DNA of 64,000 nucleotides, taken from positions 248,001-312,000 of the forward strand of contig OZ219893.1 in NCBI GenBank assembly GCA_964291635.2, written 5' to 3'. Below are positions 17,233 through 26,260 of this stretch, in pieces; within the stretch, counting starts at the first letter, position 1, and each line of letters opens with the position of its first letter. Made by a program: the position numbers and the translations under genes. This DNA comes from JAPPHA01 sp964291635. Its GTDB lineage: Bacteria > Pseudomonadota > Alphaproteobacteria > Rhodobacterales > Rhodobacteraceae. The notes beneath the pieces are model-generated. The model made no database searches. It was not told the origin of the DNA and saw nothing but the letters and a program-made list of their open reading frames with translations.

Positions 17233-19302
17233 ATGGCAGGTGAGCAGGCCGGGCGGTGGGGCAAACCCTTCCGCAACCGGCGGAATCCAGAATTGCCGCA
17301 GGGAAGCCCGGCCCGGAAGAGACCCCGTGGCAAGGGCCTGATTCGAGGATTCATCGGGTCGTGCCTGCGCATGGGACTCAGGGGGTCTGCCTGGGTCTCG
17401 ATCCGCCTCGCCGTCGTTTTCATTCTCGTTTTCGGCCCCTGGACATTCCACTATTTCAATTCGCTTCCGCCAGCGGCCGAGCTTATGGACGACCGATCCA
17501 AGGGGGCCGTCACCCTTCTTGATCGCAATGACGAGGTTTTCGCCTGGCGAGGCGACCAGTTCGGCGGACTCGTTTCTTCAAATACGGTGTCACCGCACCT
17601 GAAAAACGCCATTCTCGTCGCGGAGGACAAGCGGTTCTACCGCCATTTCGGGATCTCCCTCCAGGGTATCGCGGGAGCGGTCTTTATCAATCTTCGCGAA
17701 GGTCGGTCTCCTTTCAGCGGACACGGGGGGTCCACGATCACCCAGCAGGTGGCCAAGCGGGTGTTTTTCCCGGAACTGCGGTCATTCAATCGCAAGGTCC
17801 GCGAAGTGCCGATGGCCATGGCCATGGAGCTCAAGTACAGCAAGGATGAAATCCTCGACATCTATTTGAACCGAGTCTACCTCGGTGCGGGAACCTTCGG
17901 GTTCGAAGCCGCAAGCCAGCGGTACTTCGGAAAATCTGCCAGGCACGTCGACCCCGCCGAAGCGGCCATGCTCGCCGGACTCCTCAAGGCGCCGTCCCGG
18001 TATGCCCCAACCCGCAACCTCGAGGGAGCCAGGAGTCGCGCCCGGCTGATCATCGGCATGATGGAATCCGAAGATTACCTTTCAGGGGCAGAGGCAACCA
18101 ATGCCAGGAACAACCCGGCAAGCCTGTCCCGTGCTGCAGCCCGCCAGGCAGGGGGATACTTCGCCGACTGGATCATGGAGACGGGTCCAAGTTTCCTCCT
18201 CAAGGATACCACTGAGGACGTCGTCATCACGACGACATTCGACAATGACATCCAGGACGCGGCCGAAGCGGCCCTTGCACAGGTCTTTGCAGAGAAGGTC
18301 CGAAAAGGCTCGCGTGCGGAAGCGGCCATCGTCGTGATGTCGCCGGATGGAAACGTGCGGGCGATCGTGGGCGGCCGCACCAGCGGCACGCCTGGCGTGT
18401 TCAACCGGGCAACGCAGGCGACCCGCCAGACCGGGTCGGCGTTCAAGCCTTTCGTCTACGCCGCGGCACTCGAAAACGGCTATCGTCCAGAGTCCAGGGT
18501 CCAGGATTCTCCCCTGACGGTCAATGTTCCGGGTTCCGGTCCGTGGAAACCGAGGAATTATGAAGGCCGATACCTCGGGCTCACCACCTTTTCCACGGCA
18601 CTGGCAAATTCCGCCAATGCGGCGGCTGTCAGGATTTCCGAGACGGTCGGAAGGCAAAAGGTCCGGGATATCGCACATGGATTCGGAATTTCGGGCACTC
18701 TCGCGCAGGGCCCGGCAGTCGCCCTCGGAGCCTCGGAATCGACACTGCTGGAAATGACCGCGGCCTATGCAGGCTTCCTGGGTCTCGGTCGATCGGTAGC
18801 CCCGCGCGGAATTCGCGGGATCAGTCTCCCGGGAGACCCCGCCGCGCTCATGGAAGGCACGGAGAACTCGGGCAACCGGGTGATCAGCGACAACTCCGCG
18901 CGGCAGCTTGTTCAAATGCTGCACGAAGTCATCGAGAACGGAACCGGAAGCCGTGCCCGCCTTGAACGCCGTCCGGCAGCAGGCAAGACCGGGACCACGC
19001 AAGGGGGACGGGACGCCTGGTTCATCGGCTTCACGGCCGACTATGTCGCAGGTGTCTGGATGGGTTACGATGATAATACGCGGCTGACCGGCGTCACCGG
19101 CGGTGGCCTGCCGGCGGATATCTGGCGCGAAACCATGGCCCGTATCCACGGAAACCTCCCGGCAAAGCCACTACCGATGATCGAACGGAAACCGGAACGC
19201 GACCGCCGGGACGTCCTCGTCGCAGGCTCGGCGTCGTCTTCGGAGCCGACGACGTCTATCCTGGCCAGGTTTTTCGACAGCCTGTTCGGAATCGGCCGGT
19301 AA
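17233..19302 (+). CDS. Class A penicillin-binding protein (PBP1A-like)
   Basis: A bifunctional peptidoglycan synthase of 689 residues. It has a basic cytoplasmic N-terminus and one membrane anchor at residues 57-75. The GT51 transglycosylase domain carries catalytic Glu in VAEDKRFYRHFGISLQGI (Glu131), GGSTITQQVAKR and EILDIYLNRVYLG. The transpeptidase domain carries the SxxK nucleophile in QTGSAFKPF (Ser402, Lys405), the SAN motif in LANSANAAAV, and GKTGTTQGGRDAWFIG. It polymerises and crosslinks cell-wall glycan in the periplasm. It lacks the OB-like insert of long PBP1A proteins. It is divergent from the ardC-like gene. Confidence 0.92.
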   Translation: MAGEQAGRWGKPFRNRRNPELPQGSPARKRPRGKGLIRGFIGSCLRMGLRGSAWVSIRLAVVFILVFGPWTFHYFNSLPPAAELMDDRSKGAVTLLDRNDEVFAWRGDQFGGLVSSNTVSPHLKNAILVAEDKRFYRHFGISLQGIAGAVFINLREGRSPFSGHGGSTITQQVAKRVFFPELRSFNRKVREVPMAMAMELKYSKDEILDIYLNRVYLGAGTFGFEAASQRYFGKSARHVDPAEAAMLAGLLKAPSRYAPTRNLEGARSRARLIIGMMESEDYLSGAEATNARNNPASLSRAAARQAGGYFADWIMETGPSFLLKDTTEDVVITTTFDNDIQDAAEAALAQVFAEKVRKGSRAEAAIVVMSPDGNVRAIVGGRTSGTPGVFNRATQATRQTGSAFKPFVYAAALENGYRPESRVQDSPLTVNVPGSGPWKPRNYEGRYLGLTTFSTALANSANAAAVRISETVGRQKVRDIAHGFGISGTLAQGPAVALGASESTLLEMTAAYAGFLGLGRSVAPRGIRGISLPGDPAALMEGTENSGNRVISDNSARQLVQMLHEVIENGTGSRARLERRPAAGKTGTTQGGRDAWFIGFTADYVAGVWMGYDDNTRLTGVTGGGLPADIWRETMARIHGNLPAKPLPMIERKPERDRRDVLVAGSASSSEPTTSILARFFDSLFGIGR

Positions 19303-19385
19303 TGAAAACGGGAGACCTGAAACGATTGGCCTTGAGGCCAGGCCCCCCCGGCCGGCGTGATCATTTGACAGGAAGGACGGCGCCG

Positions 19386-20006
19386 TCAGCCGTGTGATTT
19401 CAGTTCGGCAACCAGTACATCGATGTCGCCTCCGACCCGATCGAGCAACAAGCCGATCTCCTGGCGTTCGATGGAAAGCACGCTGACGCCTTCTATGTAG
19501 AGGTTGAAGATCCGCGTTTCGCCGCTCTTGTCCGAAACCTGCCAGTCGATTGCCAAAGGCGGTGCGCCGGACCTGGAGACGACAGTCTCGACCAGAACAC
19601 CACTCTTTACAAGTCTCGAACGCCTGATCTTGACCTGCGCTTGGTGAAACGACCGGAAGTGTTTCCCGTATTTTAGCGCCAGGTAACGCGAAAACGCGGC
19701 CGTGAACTCGCGTCTCTGTTTCGCCGTCGCTCTCCGCCATTCGACTCCCAGCGCGCTTCGGGCAATGATGGGAAGATCCGCATAGGATTCGAGAACGGAT
19801 TCGAAACGCTTGAACATCTCCGTTTCGGATTCGCTTTCGTTGATCGCCTTCCGGATTTCCCTGGCGACGGTTTCGATGAGGGCTTCCACCTCGGCTGTCG
19901 TCAGGGCGTGCGCCGGCTCCGGCCGGAGCGCAGGAAAGCCGGACATCATGACCGCCGCAAAGACGGCAACGAATTTCCGGCGGACGGGGTTGAATTCACT
20001 CTGCAT
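19386..20006 (-). CDS. mlaC: MlaC-family phospholipid-binding protein
   Basis: A 206-residue periplasmic protein of the Ttg2D/MlaC family. It has a signal peptide (hydrophobic core VAVFAAVMMSGFPAL, cleavage after AHA) and the family core: FESVLESYADLPIIARSALG, WRRATAKQRREFTAAFSRYL and the ligand-fold strands IDWQVSDKSGETRIFNLYIEG. MlaC ferries phospholipids between outer and inner membranes. The ATG at 20006 overlaps the end of mlaA by 11 bp. The mlaFED transporter genes are not in the window. Confidence 0.85.
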   Translation of the reverse strand: MQSEFNPVRRKFVAVFAAVMMSGFPALRPEPAHALTTAEVEALIETVAREIRKAINESESETEMFKRFESVLESYADLPIIARSALGVEWRRATAKQRREFTAAFSRYLALKYGKHFRSFHQAQVKIRRSRLVKSGVLVETVVSRSGAPPLAIDWQVSDKSGETRIFNLYIEGVSVLSIERQEIGLLLDRVGGDIDVLVAELKSHG

Positions 20007-20736
20007 ACGGGTCTTCAAGGTCGTCCTCGAGCAGGCCTCGGTTAAGCACTCTCTCCCGGTTGTCAAAATAGGCACTCCGGGTCGCGACGTAGCTGTCTTC
20101 CGATTCATGCAGCATCTGGTCAAGAAAGTCACCCGATCGTTGCCGTCGCGAAAGGAGATCGAGAAACGAAACCGTGAATACTGCCCTGTCGTAGCGTGCC
20201 GGCAGTACCTGGGACATCGGATCGAGAAAGACGTCGACGACCATCCCGGTTGCCTGGCGGACGGTTCGCGGGCCCAGAAACGGGAGTTCGAGGTAGCTGC
20301 CCCTCTCCACTCCCCAGGAATGCAACGTTACCCCGAAGTCGGTTTGCTCGTCCGGGAAACCCAGGTCCGTCGCCGGGTCCCCGATCCCTCCGAAGCCGAT
20401 GATCGTGTTCGTCGCAAATCTGCCGACCACCAGGGCGGTTGCGGTCAAGTCCGCCTGCAACAGGTAATTGACCGCGCGGCCGGGAAGATCGAGATTCCTC
20501 GAAAAGTTGCCGATGAATACGTCGATCGGGCTGGGGACAATTGCCCCGTAAGCCCTTGAAACCGGCCGATAGAATCCTCGATCAAAGCCCTTGTTGAATT
20601 CGTGAGTTTGCCGGTTGGACTTTTCGTAGGGATCGGCATCGCTCCAGCGATCGGCGAGACACTGCGTCATCAGGGACACCATCACGATGCTTGCCAGAAA
20701 AACCGGCATCGCTGTTCGGGAACTGCAAACAGACAT
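19996..20736 (-). CDS. mlaA: MlaA (VacJ) family outer-membrane protein
   Basis: About 246 residues. After an N-terminal hydrophobic signal come the MlaA landmarks: DPYEKSNRQTHEFNKGFDRG, GNFSRNLDLPGRAVNYLLQ, FATNTIIGFGGIGDPATDLG, FGVTLHSWGVERGSYLELP and FLGPRTVRQATGMVVD. MlaA extracts misplaced phospholipids from the outer leaflet and hands them to MlaC. The signal ends SLMTQC, a poor lipobox, so lipidation is uncertain. The ATG at 20736 has GGGGGG at suitable spacing; an ATG at 20745 is too close to it. It overlaps mlaC, which supports a two-gene retrograde lipid-transport unit. Confidence 0.85.
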   Translation of the reverse strand: MSVCSSRTAMPVFLASIVMVSLMTQCLADRWSDADPYEKSNRQTHEFNKGFDRGFYRPVSRAYGAIVPSPIDVFIGNFSRNLDLPGRAVNYLLQADLTATALVVGRFATNTIIGFGGIGDPATDLGFPDEQTDFGVTLHSWGVERGSYLELPFLGPRTVRQATGMVVDVFLDPMSQVLPARYDRAVFTVSFLDLLSRRQRSGDFLDQMLHESEDSYVATRSAYFDNRERVLNRGLLEDDLEDPYAE

Positions 20737-21187
20737 CGTGTCCATACCCCCCGGTCGAGACCAACCTTTCCGCCCGGCGCCCCAAGCAATGAGCAAGGAT
20801 CGCCAAATGAGCTTCGAACCGAACGCGGCACCAGATCAGATTTGCCGACCTTGATTAAGGCAGCACCCGACCTGACCGTGCATCTACATGATGAAACCTG
20901 TTGGCGCCACCGTGAACAGCCGTGAACCCGGCGCCGGTGTTCCGGCTCACTCCCGACTCATCGCACGGGCAACGGACGGACAGCGGCATCCCGCCGGGCC
21001 GGAATGTCAAGCGCCGGGGAGCCGGCACCGCATTTGTGATCAACCCACGCAAGTCCTTGTCGTACCGACGGCGCGGGATTATTGGAGGCGGTATTTCGCT
21101 CGGGCATCTGCGGCATGTCGCGATCCGTGGTCAGGGTTGCGCTCGCCGGAACGGACACGCCCGAAGAACGGTGAACCGGAGGTTGAT
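20737..21187. other. Divergent intergenic region mlaA / ridA
   Basis: 451 bp with no protein-like frame. It contains the 8-mer CCGTGAAC twice in 18 bp (20910-20927), framed by GGCGCC on each side (20903-20908 and 20930-20935). Function unknown. Confidence 0.45.
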
Positions 21188-21652
21188 ATGTCGAACAGGA
21201 TAGATGAACGTTTGCAGGAATTGGGAATCGAACTCCCTGAAGCACCCGCGCCGGCAGCCAACTACGTGCCCTTCGTGGTTTCTGGCGCCCTGGTGTTCGT
21301 TTCCGGTCAGGTCTCGGCCGATTCGTCCGGGCTGATTTGCGGGCGGCTTGGCGACGATATGTCGGTCGAACAAGGCCGCCATGCGGCACGTACCTGTGCG
21401 ATGAATCTCCTGGCCCAACTCAGAACGGCCTGCGGCGGCGACCTCGACCGGATGGTCCAGGTTGTCCGGTTGGGCGGATTCGTGAATTGCACGCGTGAAT
21501 TCACCGACCAGCCAGCCGTCGTCAATGGAGCTTCGGACCTGATCGTTGACGTTTTCGGGGATCGCGGGCGCCACGCACGAACCGCCGTCGGTTGCGGATC
21601 CTTGCCGCTCGGAGTCGCGGTCGAAGTTGACGCGATCTTCCAAATCCGTTGA
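21188..21652 (+). CDS. RidA/YjgF family protein
   Basis: A 154-residue RidA-family protein. It belongs to the longer subgroup with LQELGIELPEAPAPAANYVPFV at the start, followed by VFVSGQVSADSSG and NLLAQLRTACGGDLDRMVQVVRLGGFV and ending RTAVGCGSLPLGVAVEVDAIF. RidA proteins hydrolyse reactive enamine/imine intermediates made by PLP enzymes; activity of this subgroup is not settled. The ATG at 21188 is preceded by GGAGG. Its stop overlaps the next start (TGATG), so it is coupled to the GDPD gene. Confidence 0.88.
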   Translation: MSNRIDERLQELGIELPEAPAPAANYVPFVVSGALVFVSGQVSADSSGLICGRLGDDMSVEQGRHAARTCAMNLLAQLRTACGGDLDRMVQVVRLGGFVNCTREFTDQPAVVNGASDLIVDVFGDRGRHARTAVGCGSLPLGVAVEVDAIFQIR

Positions 21653-22476
21653 TGACGCTGTCCCGGGAATTCATTGACGTTCCACTGGCGCACCGGGGCT
21701 TGCATGACTCGAGCCGCGGGCGCCCCGAAAACTCCAGGTCAGCCGTCCTTGCGGCAATGGGATCGGGCTACGGCATCGAGGTCGACGTGCAGGTCAGCCG
21801 TGATGGCGAGGCCTTTGTCTTTCATGATCAAGACCTGTCGAGACTCACGGGGCGGGCCGGACTGATCAGCGAGGCCTCGGCAGATTCGCTTGTCGAAACC
21901 CGCTTGCTCCGCTCGAGCGAAACAATACCGCGCCTGTCGGACATTCTCGACCTGGTCGCAGGACGCCTACCGGTACTGATCGAAATCAAGGACGTCGACG
22001 AGATGTTCAATCCGATAGACGGCAGGCTCGAATCGGTGGTTTGCGACCAGGCCAGGAGGTATTCCGGACCGGTCGCACTGATGTCGTTTCATCCGCAATC
22101 GGTAGCCCGCTGCGCCTCGCTTGCGCCGGATGTCCCGCGAGGCCTCGTGACCGGCAGTTTTCGCAGTGAAGACTGGCCCGGTGTTTTTGAACATCGACTT
22201 GCCGAACTCAGGTCGCTATCCTCCCTCGACAGCACGGGTGCATCATTCGTTTCCCACGAATGGCAAGACCTGGAATCGGGGAACCTGGGGCCCGCCAGAC
22301 AACTGGGTATCGACATCCTTTGCTGGACCGTCCGCTCGCCGGACGAAGAGGCAGTGGCGCGAAGGGACGCGGCGAACATCACCTTTGAAGGCTATCTTCC
22401 CGAAATCTTGCGGAACGGGAGCAAGCGGATTGACCGCACGGCTTCGCGGAACCCGCGCCGGGAAGGCCCGGGTTGA
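21652..22476 (+). CDS. Glycerophosphodiester phosphodiesterase
   Basis: A GDPD-family TIM barrel of 274 residues with no signal peptide. Catalytic and metal residues appear in order: AHRGLHD (His-Arg), RPENSRSAV, IEVDVQVSRDGEAFVFHDQDLSRLT (Glu/Asp/His), VLIEIKD, and CWTVRSPDEEAVARRDAANITFEGYLPE at the end. It hydrolyses glycerophosphodiesters to sn-glycerol-3-phosphate plus alcohol in the cytoplasm. The ATG at 21652 shares a base with the RidA stop. The function fits the ugpB-like importer at the left edge, but the two are 20 kb apart. Confidence 0.88.
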   Translation: MTLSREFIDVPLAHRGLHDSSRGRPENSRSAVLAAMGSGYGIEVDVQVSRDGEAFVFHDQDLSRLTGRAGLISEASADSLVETRLLRSSETIPRLSDILDLVAGRLPVLIEIKDVDEMFNPIDGRLESVVCDQARRYSGPVALMSFHPQSVARCASLAPDVPRGLVTGSFRSEDWPGVFEHRLAELRSLSSLDSTGASFVSHEWQDLESGNLGPARQLGIDILCWTVRSPDEEAVARRDAANITFEGYLPEILRNGSKRIDRTASRNPRREGPG

Positions 22477-22623
22477 CGGAGAAAAGCCGTCCGGGAGCTT
22501 GCGCGTGCCGCTGATACCGGTCAGGCGGCGCTCGCGGGGTCCGGTACCTCGTGCGGGGAATTCCGGATTGTCCGTGCCGGCCTCGCCGTCCGGGCTCGGA
22601 CATGCAATATGAAAGGACGTTCC

Positions 22624-22932
22624 ATGGCAGAATTGCTGCGCGACAACGACCGTGAAGCCGCCCTCAAGGAGCTCGCGCAATCCGGTTGGTCGACTGAACC
22701 AGGGCGTGATGCGATCAGGAAAGTCTTCAGGTTCGGCTCCTTCGGCGACGCGGTCAGCTGGATGGTACAGGTCTCGTTTCATGCGGAAAAGATGAATCAC
22801 CATCCCGAATGGTCCAATGTCTACAATCGGGTCGAGGTATCGCTGACGACCCATCATGCCGGCGGACTGACGGAAAAGGACGTCGAACTCGCAGGAGTGA
22901 TGAATACCCTTTCGGAACGAAACCCGCCTTAG
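22624..22932 (+). CDS. phhB: 4a-hydroxytetrahydrobiopterin dehydratase
   Basis: A 102-residue pterin-4a-carbinolamine dehydratase. The active-site signature is clear: FHAEKMNHHPEWSNVYNRVE (tandem His, Pro, Trp) followed by SLTTHHAGGLTEKD. It recycles the pterin cofactor used by phenylalanine hydroxylase and can act in other pterin reactions. The ATG at 22624 follows AAAGGACG; an ATG at 22609 is less well placed. Confidence 0.9.
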   Translation: MAELLRDNDREAALKELAQSGWSTEPGRDAIRKVFRFGSFGDAVSWMVQVSFHAEKMNHHPEWSNVYNRVEVSLTTHHAGGLTEKDVELAGVMNTLSERNPP

Positions 22933-23003
22933 TTCATTGCCGGGCGCGCGACAGTCGGTATCATCGCGTCGCTTGATCTATCGGGGATAGGGGAGGACAG
23001 AAC

Positions 23004-23807
23004 ATGGAGTATGTCATCACGATCACGCTCAACGTCTTCTACGGCATCATCATCTTTGTCGTGGCCTACGTGGCGAGCGGATGGGCCCGCTCGCGGCTGG
23101 TGGCGAGCGCGGAACGATACGAGCAAATCGACCCGACGCTGTTCGGGTTTCTCGGACAAATCCTGCGCTATTCCATTCTCGCCATTGCGTTCCTGTTCAT
23201 CCTCAGCCGCTTCGGGATCGAGACGACCTCCCTCATCGCCATGCTCGGTGCTGCGGGTCTTGCGGTCGGCCTGGCGCTGCAGGGGACGCTTTCCCACTTC
23301 GCCGCGGGCGTCATGCTCATCGTTTTCCGGCCGGTCAAGGTTGGCGACTACGTGGAAATAGGCGGCAAGGGGGGTACGGTCCGGGAAATCACGCTGTTCA
23401 CGACGGAACTGTCGACACCCGACAATGCCCAGATCATTGTTCCGAACGGTGAAGTCTGGGCATCGTCGATCATCAACCACAGTTTCTACGCAACCCGTCG
23501 GATCAGCCTGACGTTCGGCGTCGACTACAGTTCCGATCTCAAACAGGTCGAATCCGTCCTGCTCGAGACAATCACTGCTGACGACCGGGTCCATGCAAAC
23601 CCGGAACCGTACATCGCGGTCGTCGACCTGAATACCAGTTCAATCGACTTTGTCGTCCGCGTCTGGTGCGACAGCGGGGATTTCTGGACCCTGAGGCACG
23701 ATTTGACACGCGCCGTAAAGGACGCGTTCTCCAGCAGCGGAATCCAGATTCCGTTCCCTGCAATGACCCTGTACAGGGCAGATCAGGCGGCGGCGCCGGA
23801 CAAGTGA
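23004..23807 (+). CDS. Small-conductance mechanosensitive channel (MscS family)
   Basis: A 267-residue MscS channel. There are two or three membrane helices: residues 5-25, 52-68, then the pore helix MLGAAGLAVGLALQGTLSHFAAGVMLIVF with its Gly/Ala pattern. The beta domain RPVKVGDYVEIGGKGGTVREI and the C-terminal alpha/beta domain follow. It opens under membrane tension to release solutes during hypo-osmotic shock. The ATG follows GGGGAGGACAGAAC. The last 25 bp overlap the convergent peroxiredoxin gene. Confidence 0.9.
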   Translation: MEYVITITLNVFYGIIIFVVAYVASGWARSRLVASAERYEQIDPTLFGFLGQILRYSILAIAFLFILSRFGIETTSLIAMLGAAGLAVGLALQGTLSHFAAGVMLIVFRPVKVGDYVEIGGKGGTVREITLFTTELSTPDNAQIIVPNGEVWASSIINHSFYATRRISLTFGVDYSSDLKQVESVLLETITADDRVHANPEPYIAVVDLNTSSIDFVVRVWCDSGDFWTLRHDLTRAVKDAFSSSGIQIPFPAMTLYRADQAAAPDK

Positions 23808-24286
23808 TCCAGCAAGGATTTGCCGGAAGAAACCTCGCAAACGCCGGGATTGTCTTCGCGATAGACGCCTTCGATCCTGCCGTCCTCGACAAGCATGCTG
23901 CACCGGTGGGCGCGGTTGAGAAGGCCAACCGCCGGAGCATTGAGTTCGATCCCCAATGCGCGCGTCAGTTCCGCCCCGGGGTCGGCGAGTACGCGGATCC
24001 CCGCTGAAGCGGCATCGGTCGCACGTGCCCAGGCATCTGCAACAAACGGGTCATTGACCGTCACGCAGATGATTTCGTCAACGCCGTGCGCGCGAATGGC
24101 TTCCGAGTTCCGGATGAACCCCGGCATGTGCTGGTTGTGGCAGGTTGGAGTAAACGCGCCGGGGACCGTGAAAATGACGGCCCGCTTGCCCTGGATCAGG
24201 TTACCGAGGCGCACTGTTTCCGGACCGTTGTCGCCCATGACGAACAGGTCGATATCGGTGATGCCGGCGTTTTCTGGTGTTGTCAT
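23783..24286 (-). CDS. Peroxiredoxin, Prx5/hybrid type
   Basis: A 167-residue peroxiredoxin of the AhpC/TSA-redoxin class. The peroxidatic cysteine is in VPGAFTPTCHNQHMPGF (about Cys49), followed by ICVTVNDPFVADAWARA and VLADPGAELTRALGIEL. It reduces hydroperoxides with glutaredoxin or thioredoxin in the cytoplasm. A second cysteine in NPGVCEVSSG near the C-terminus may resolve the sulfenic acid. It is convergent with, and overlaps, the MscS gene. Confidence 0.92.
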   Translation of the reverse strand: MTTPENAGITDIDLFVMGDNGPETVRLGNLIQGKRAVIFTVPGAFTPTCHNQHMPGFIRNSEAIRAHGVDEIICVTVNDPFVADAWARATDAASAGIRVLADPGAELTRALGIELNAPAVGLLNRAHRCSMLVEDGRIEGVYREDNPGVCEVSSGKSLLDHLSGAAA

Positions 24287-24400
24287 GTTTTCGTCCCTTC
24301 GTTTTCCCGGATTGCGCTCCGCTGCAACAACATTAAAGATGAACCTGGATCAGTTTCGTGGCATCAGTTGCGCTCGGAATCAACCGGCTGAGAGGCATTT

Positions 24401-25609
24401 ATGTCAGAAATTGTCGTCGTGGGCGCCGGGCAGGCCGGCGCCGCACTCGTCGCACGGCTTCGAGGGGCCGGATTTGACGGTGGTATCACCCTGATCGGCG
24501 AGGAACCGGTCCCTCCCTACCAGCGGCCGCCGTTATCGAAGGCTTACCTGCTTGGCGACATGCCCCTTGAACGCCTGTTCCTGCGACCCGAATCCTACTA
24601 CGCCGAACAGGACATCCGATTGCTGACCGATAGCAGGGTCTCGGCGATCGATCCGGGGGCGAAGACTGTTGCCCTCGATTCCGGTTCAATCGGTTTTGAC
24701 CAGCTGGCACTGACGACAGGATCGGTCCCCCGGATGCTCCCTGAAGCCGCAGGAGGTCTGCTAGGCGGTGTCTATCCTGTCAGGACGCTTGCGGATGTCG
24801 ACGCGATGGCACCGAAATTCGTGAATGGCGCATCGGCGCTCGTGGTCGGTGGCGGTTACATCGGCCTCGAGGCCGCCGCTGCCGCCGCCAAACGCGGACT
24901 CGACGTTACGGTCGTCGAAGTCGCCGATCGCATTCTTCAGCGCGTCGCCGCCAGGGAGACATCGAACTACATCCGGAGACTTCACCAGACCCATGGAGTG
25001 GACATTCGTGAACGGATCGGAATTCAACGCCTGGTCGGCAATGCAAGAGTCGAATTTGCGGAACTCTCGGACGGGTCACGAATCCGGGCCGACTTTGTTG
25101 TCATCGGCGTGGGAATTCTTCCGAACACCGAACTGGCAGCGGCGGCAGGGCTCGCAATCGACAACGGCATCAAGACCGATGCCCTCGGACGGACTTCGGT
25201 TCCAGACATCTGGGCAGCCGGAGACTGTACCTCGTTTCCATATCGAGGCGATCGGATCCGACTGGAGAGCGTTCAGAACGCAATCGACCAGGCGGAAACT
25301 GTCGCTGTCAACATGCTCGGCCACGAAACTCCCTACGATCCGACGCCCTGGTTCTGGTCTGACCAGTATGAACTCAAGTTGCAGATCGCCGGATTGAACA
25401 CGGGCCATACGGAAATCGTCTCGAGGATCAGTGACGACGGCTCCCGGGCATCTTACTGGTATTTCGGAAAGGGTCGCCTCCTGGCAGTGGACGCAATGAA
25501 TGATCCCATATCGTACATGGTCGGGAGGCGTCTCATCGAGGCGGGCAAAACCCCGAACCGGGAATCCATTTCCGACCCCGACACTAACCTGAAGGCCTTG
25601 TTGCGGTGA
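24401..25609 (+). CDS. FAD-dependent ferredoxin/rubredoxin-type reductase
   Basis: A 402-residue flavoprotein of the putidaredoxin/rhodocoxin reductase family. It has the N-terminal FAD loop EIVVVGAGQAGAALVARL, PPYQRPPLSKAYLLGD, the NAD-binding loop SALVVGGGYIGLEAAAAA, GVGILPNTELAAAAGL, and PDIWAAGDCTSFPYRGDRIR. The C-terminal domain includes PWFWSDQYELKLQIAGLN. It moves electrons from NAD(P)H to a small iron-sulfur protein for an oxygenase. No ferredoxin or oxygenase gene adjoins it. Its stop overlaps the rsmD start. Confidence 0.9.
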   Translation: MSEIVVVGAGQAGAALVARLRGAGFDGGITLIGEEPVPPYQRPPLSKAYLLGDMPLERLFLRPESYYAEQDIRLLTDSRVSAIDPGAKTVALDSGSIGFDQLALTTGSVPRMLPEAAGGLLGGVYPVRTLADVDAMAPKFVNGASALVVGGGYIGLEAAAAAAKRGLDVTVVEVADRILQRVAARETSNYIRRLHQTHGVDIRERIGIQRLVGNARVEFAELSDGSRIRADFVVIGVGILPNTELAAAAGLAIDNGIKTDALGRTSVPDIWAAGDCTSFPYRGDRIRLESVQNAIDQAETVAVNMLGHETPYDPTPWFWSDQYELKLQIAGLNTGHTEIVSRISDDGSRASYWYFGKGRLLAVDAMNDPISYMVGRRLIEAGKTPNRESISDPDTNLKALLR

Positions 25610-26259
25610 AAATCGTCGGCGGGCAGTTCCGAGGAACGCAACTGGCGAGCCTGTCGAAACCGGGCGCCGGTAACCGCCGGACAGGAATCAGGCCGACCAC
25701 CGGCAGGGTCCGGGAGAACATGTTCAACCTGTTGTTGAACAGCCGCCTCGGGGATTGCATTGCCGGGGTTCGCGTGCTGGACGCCTTTGCAGGTTCGGGT
25801 GCACTGGGGCTCGAAGCGTTGTCGCGGGGAGCCGCTTCGGTTCATTTCATCGACAACGACCCGGGAGCATGCATAGTGATCCGCCGGAACATCGGGCGTC
25901 TCCGCGCACCTGTCGTGACCCGATGCCTCGAGAGAGACGCACTCGACCTTGGCCCCTGCCCCTGGCATCCGTTCGACCTCGTGTTTCTCGATCCGCCCTA
26001 TCGTCGTGATCTGGGTTCCCGCATGCTCAGCCATTCGTCCGGAAACGGCTGGCTCGCAGATGGTGCTGTAGTCGCCTGGGAGGAAGCGGAACGGCAGGAA
26101 GCCCCGAAGGGATTCGAGATCCTTGACATCCGAAAATACGGCGGCTGCCACGTCCACCTTCTTCGGTGGCTCGGCGCAGGTGTGAACGAAATCCAGGCCG
26201 GGTCCGGCCTGAACATGTCTACCGGTCCCTCGTCCGGGCGCCCTGACCGAAATCCGTGA
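25606..26259 (+). CDS. rsmD: 16S rRNA (guanine(966)-N2)-methyltransferase
   Basis: A 217-residue SAM-dependent methyltransferase. RsmD signatures are the N-terminal KIVGGQFRGTQLASL, IRPTTGRVRENMFNLL, SAM motif VLDAFAGSGALGLEALSRGA, and catalytic DLVFLDPPYRRDLG. It methylates G966 in 16S rRNA during 30S assembly. It starts with GTG overlapping the upstream stop (GTGA). The C-terminus is about 25 residues longer than in many homologues, without visible domain. Confidence 0.92.
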   Translation: MKIVGGQFRGTQLASLSKPGAGNRRTGIRPTTGRVRENMFNLLLNSRLGDCIAGVRVLDAFAGSGALGLEALSRGAASVHFIDNDPGACIVIRRNIGRLRAPVVTRCLERDALDLGPCPWHPFDLVFLDPPYRRDLGSRMLSHSSGNGWLADGAVVAWEEAERQEAPKGFEILDIRKYGGCHVHLLRWLGAGVNEIQAGSGLNMSTGPSSGRPDRNP

Positions 26260-26260
26260 C

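Noticed and set aside
20910..20927. Second LexA-like site (GAAC...GAAC)
   Set aside because: The spacing is 6, not 7, bases and the sequence is part of a CCGTGAAC direct repeat; not a valid SOS box.
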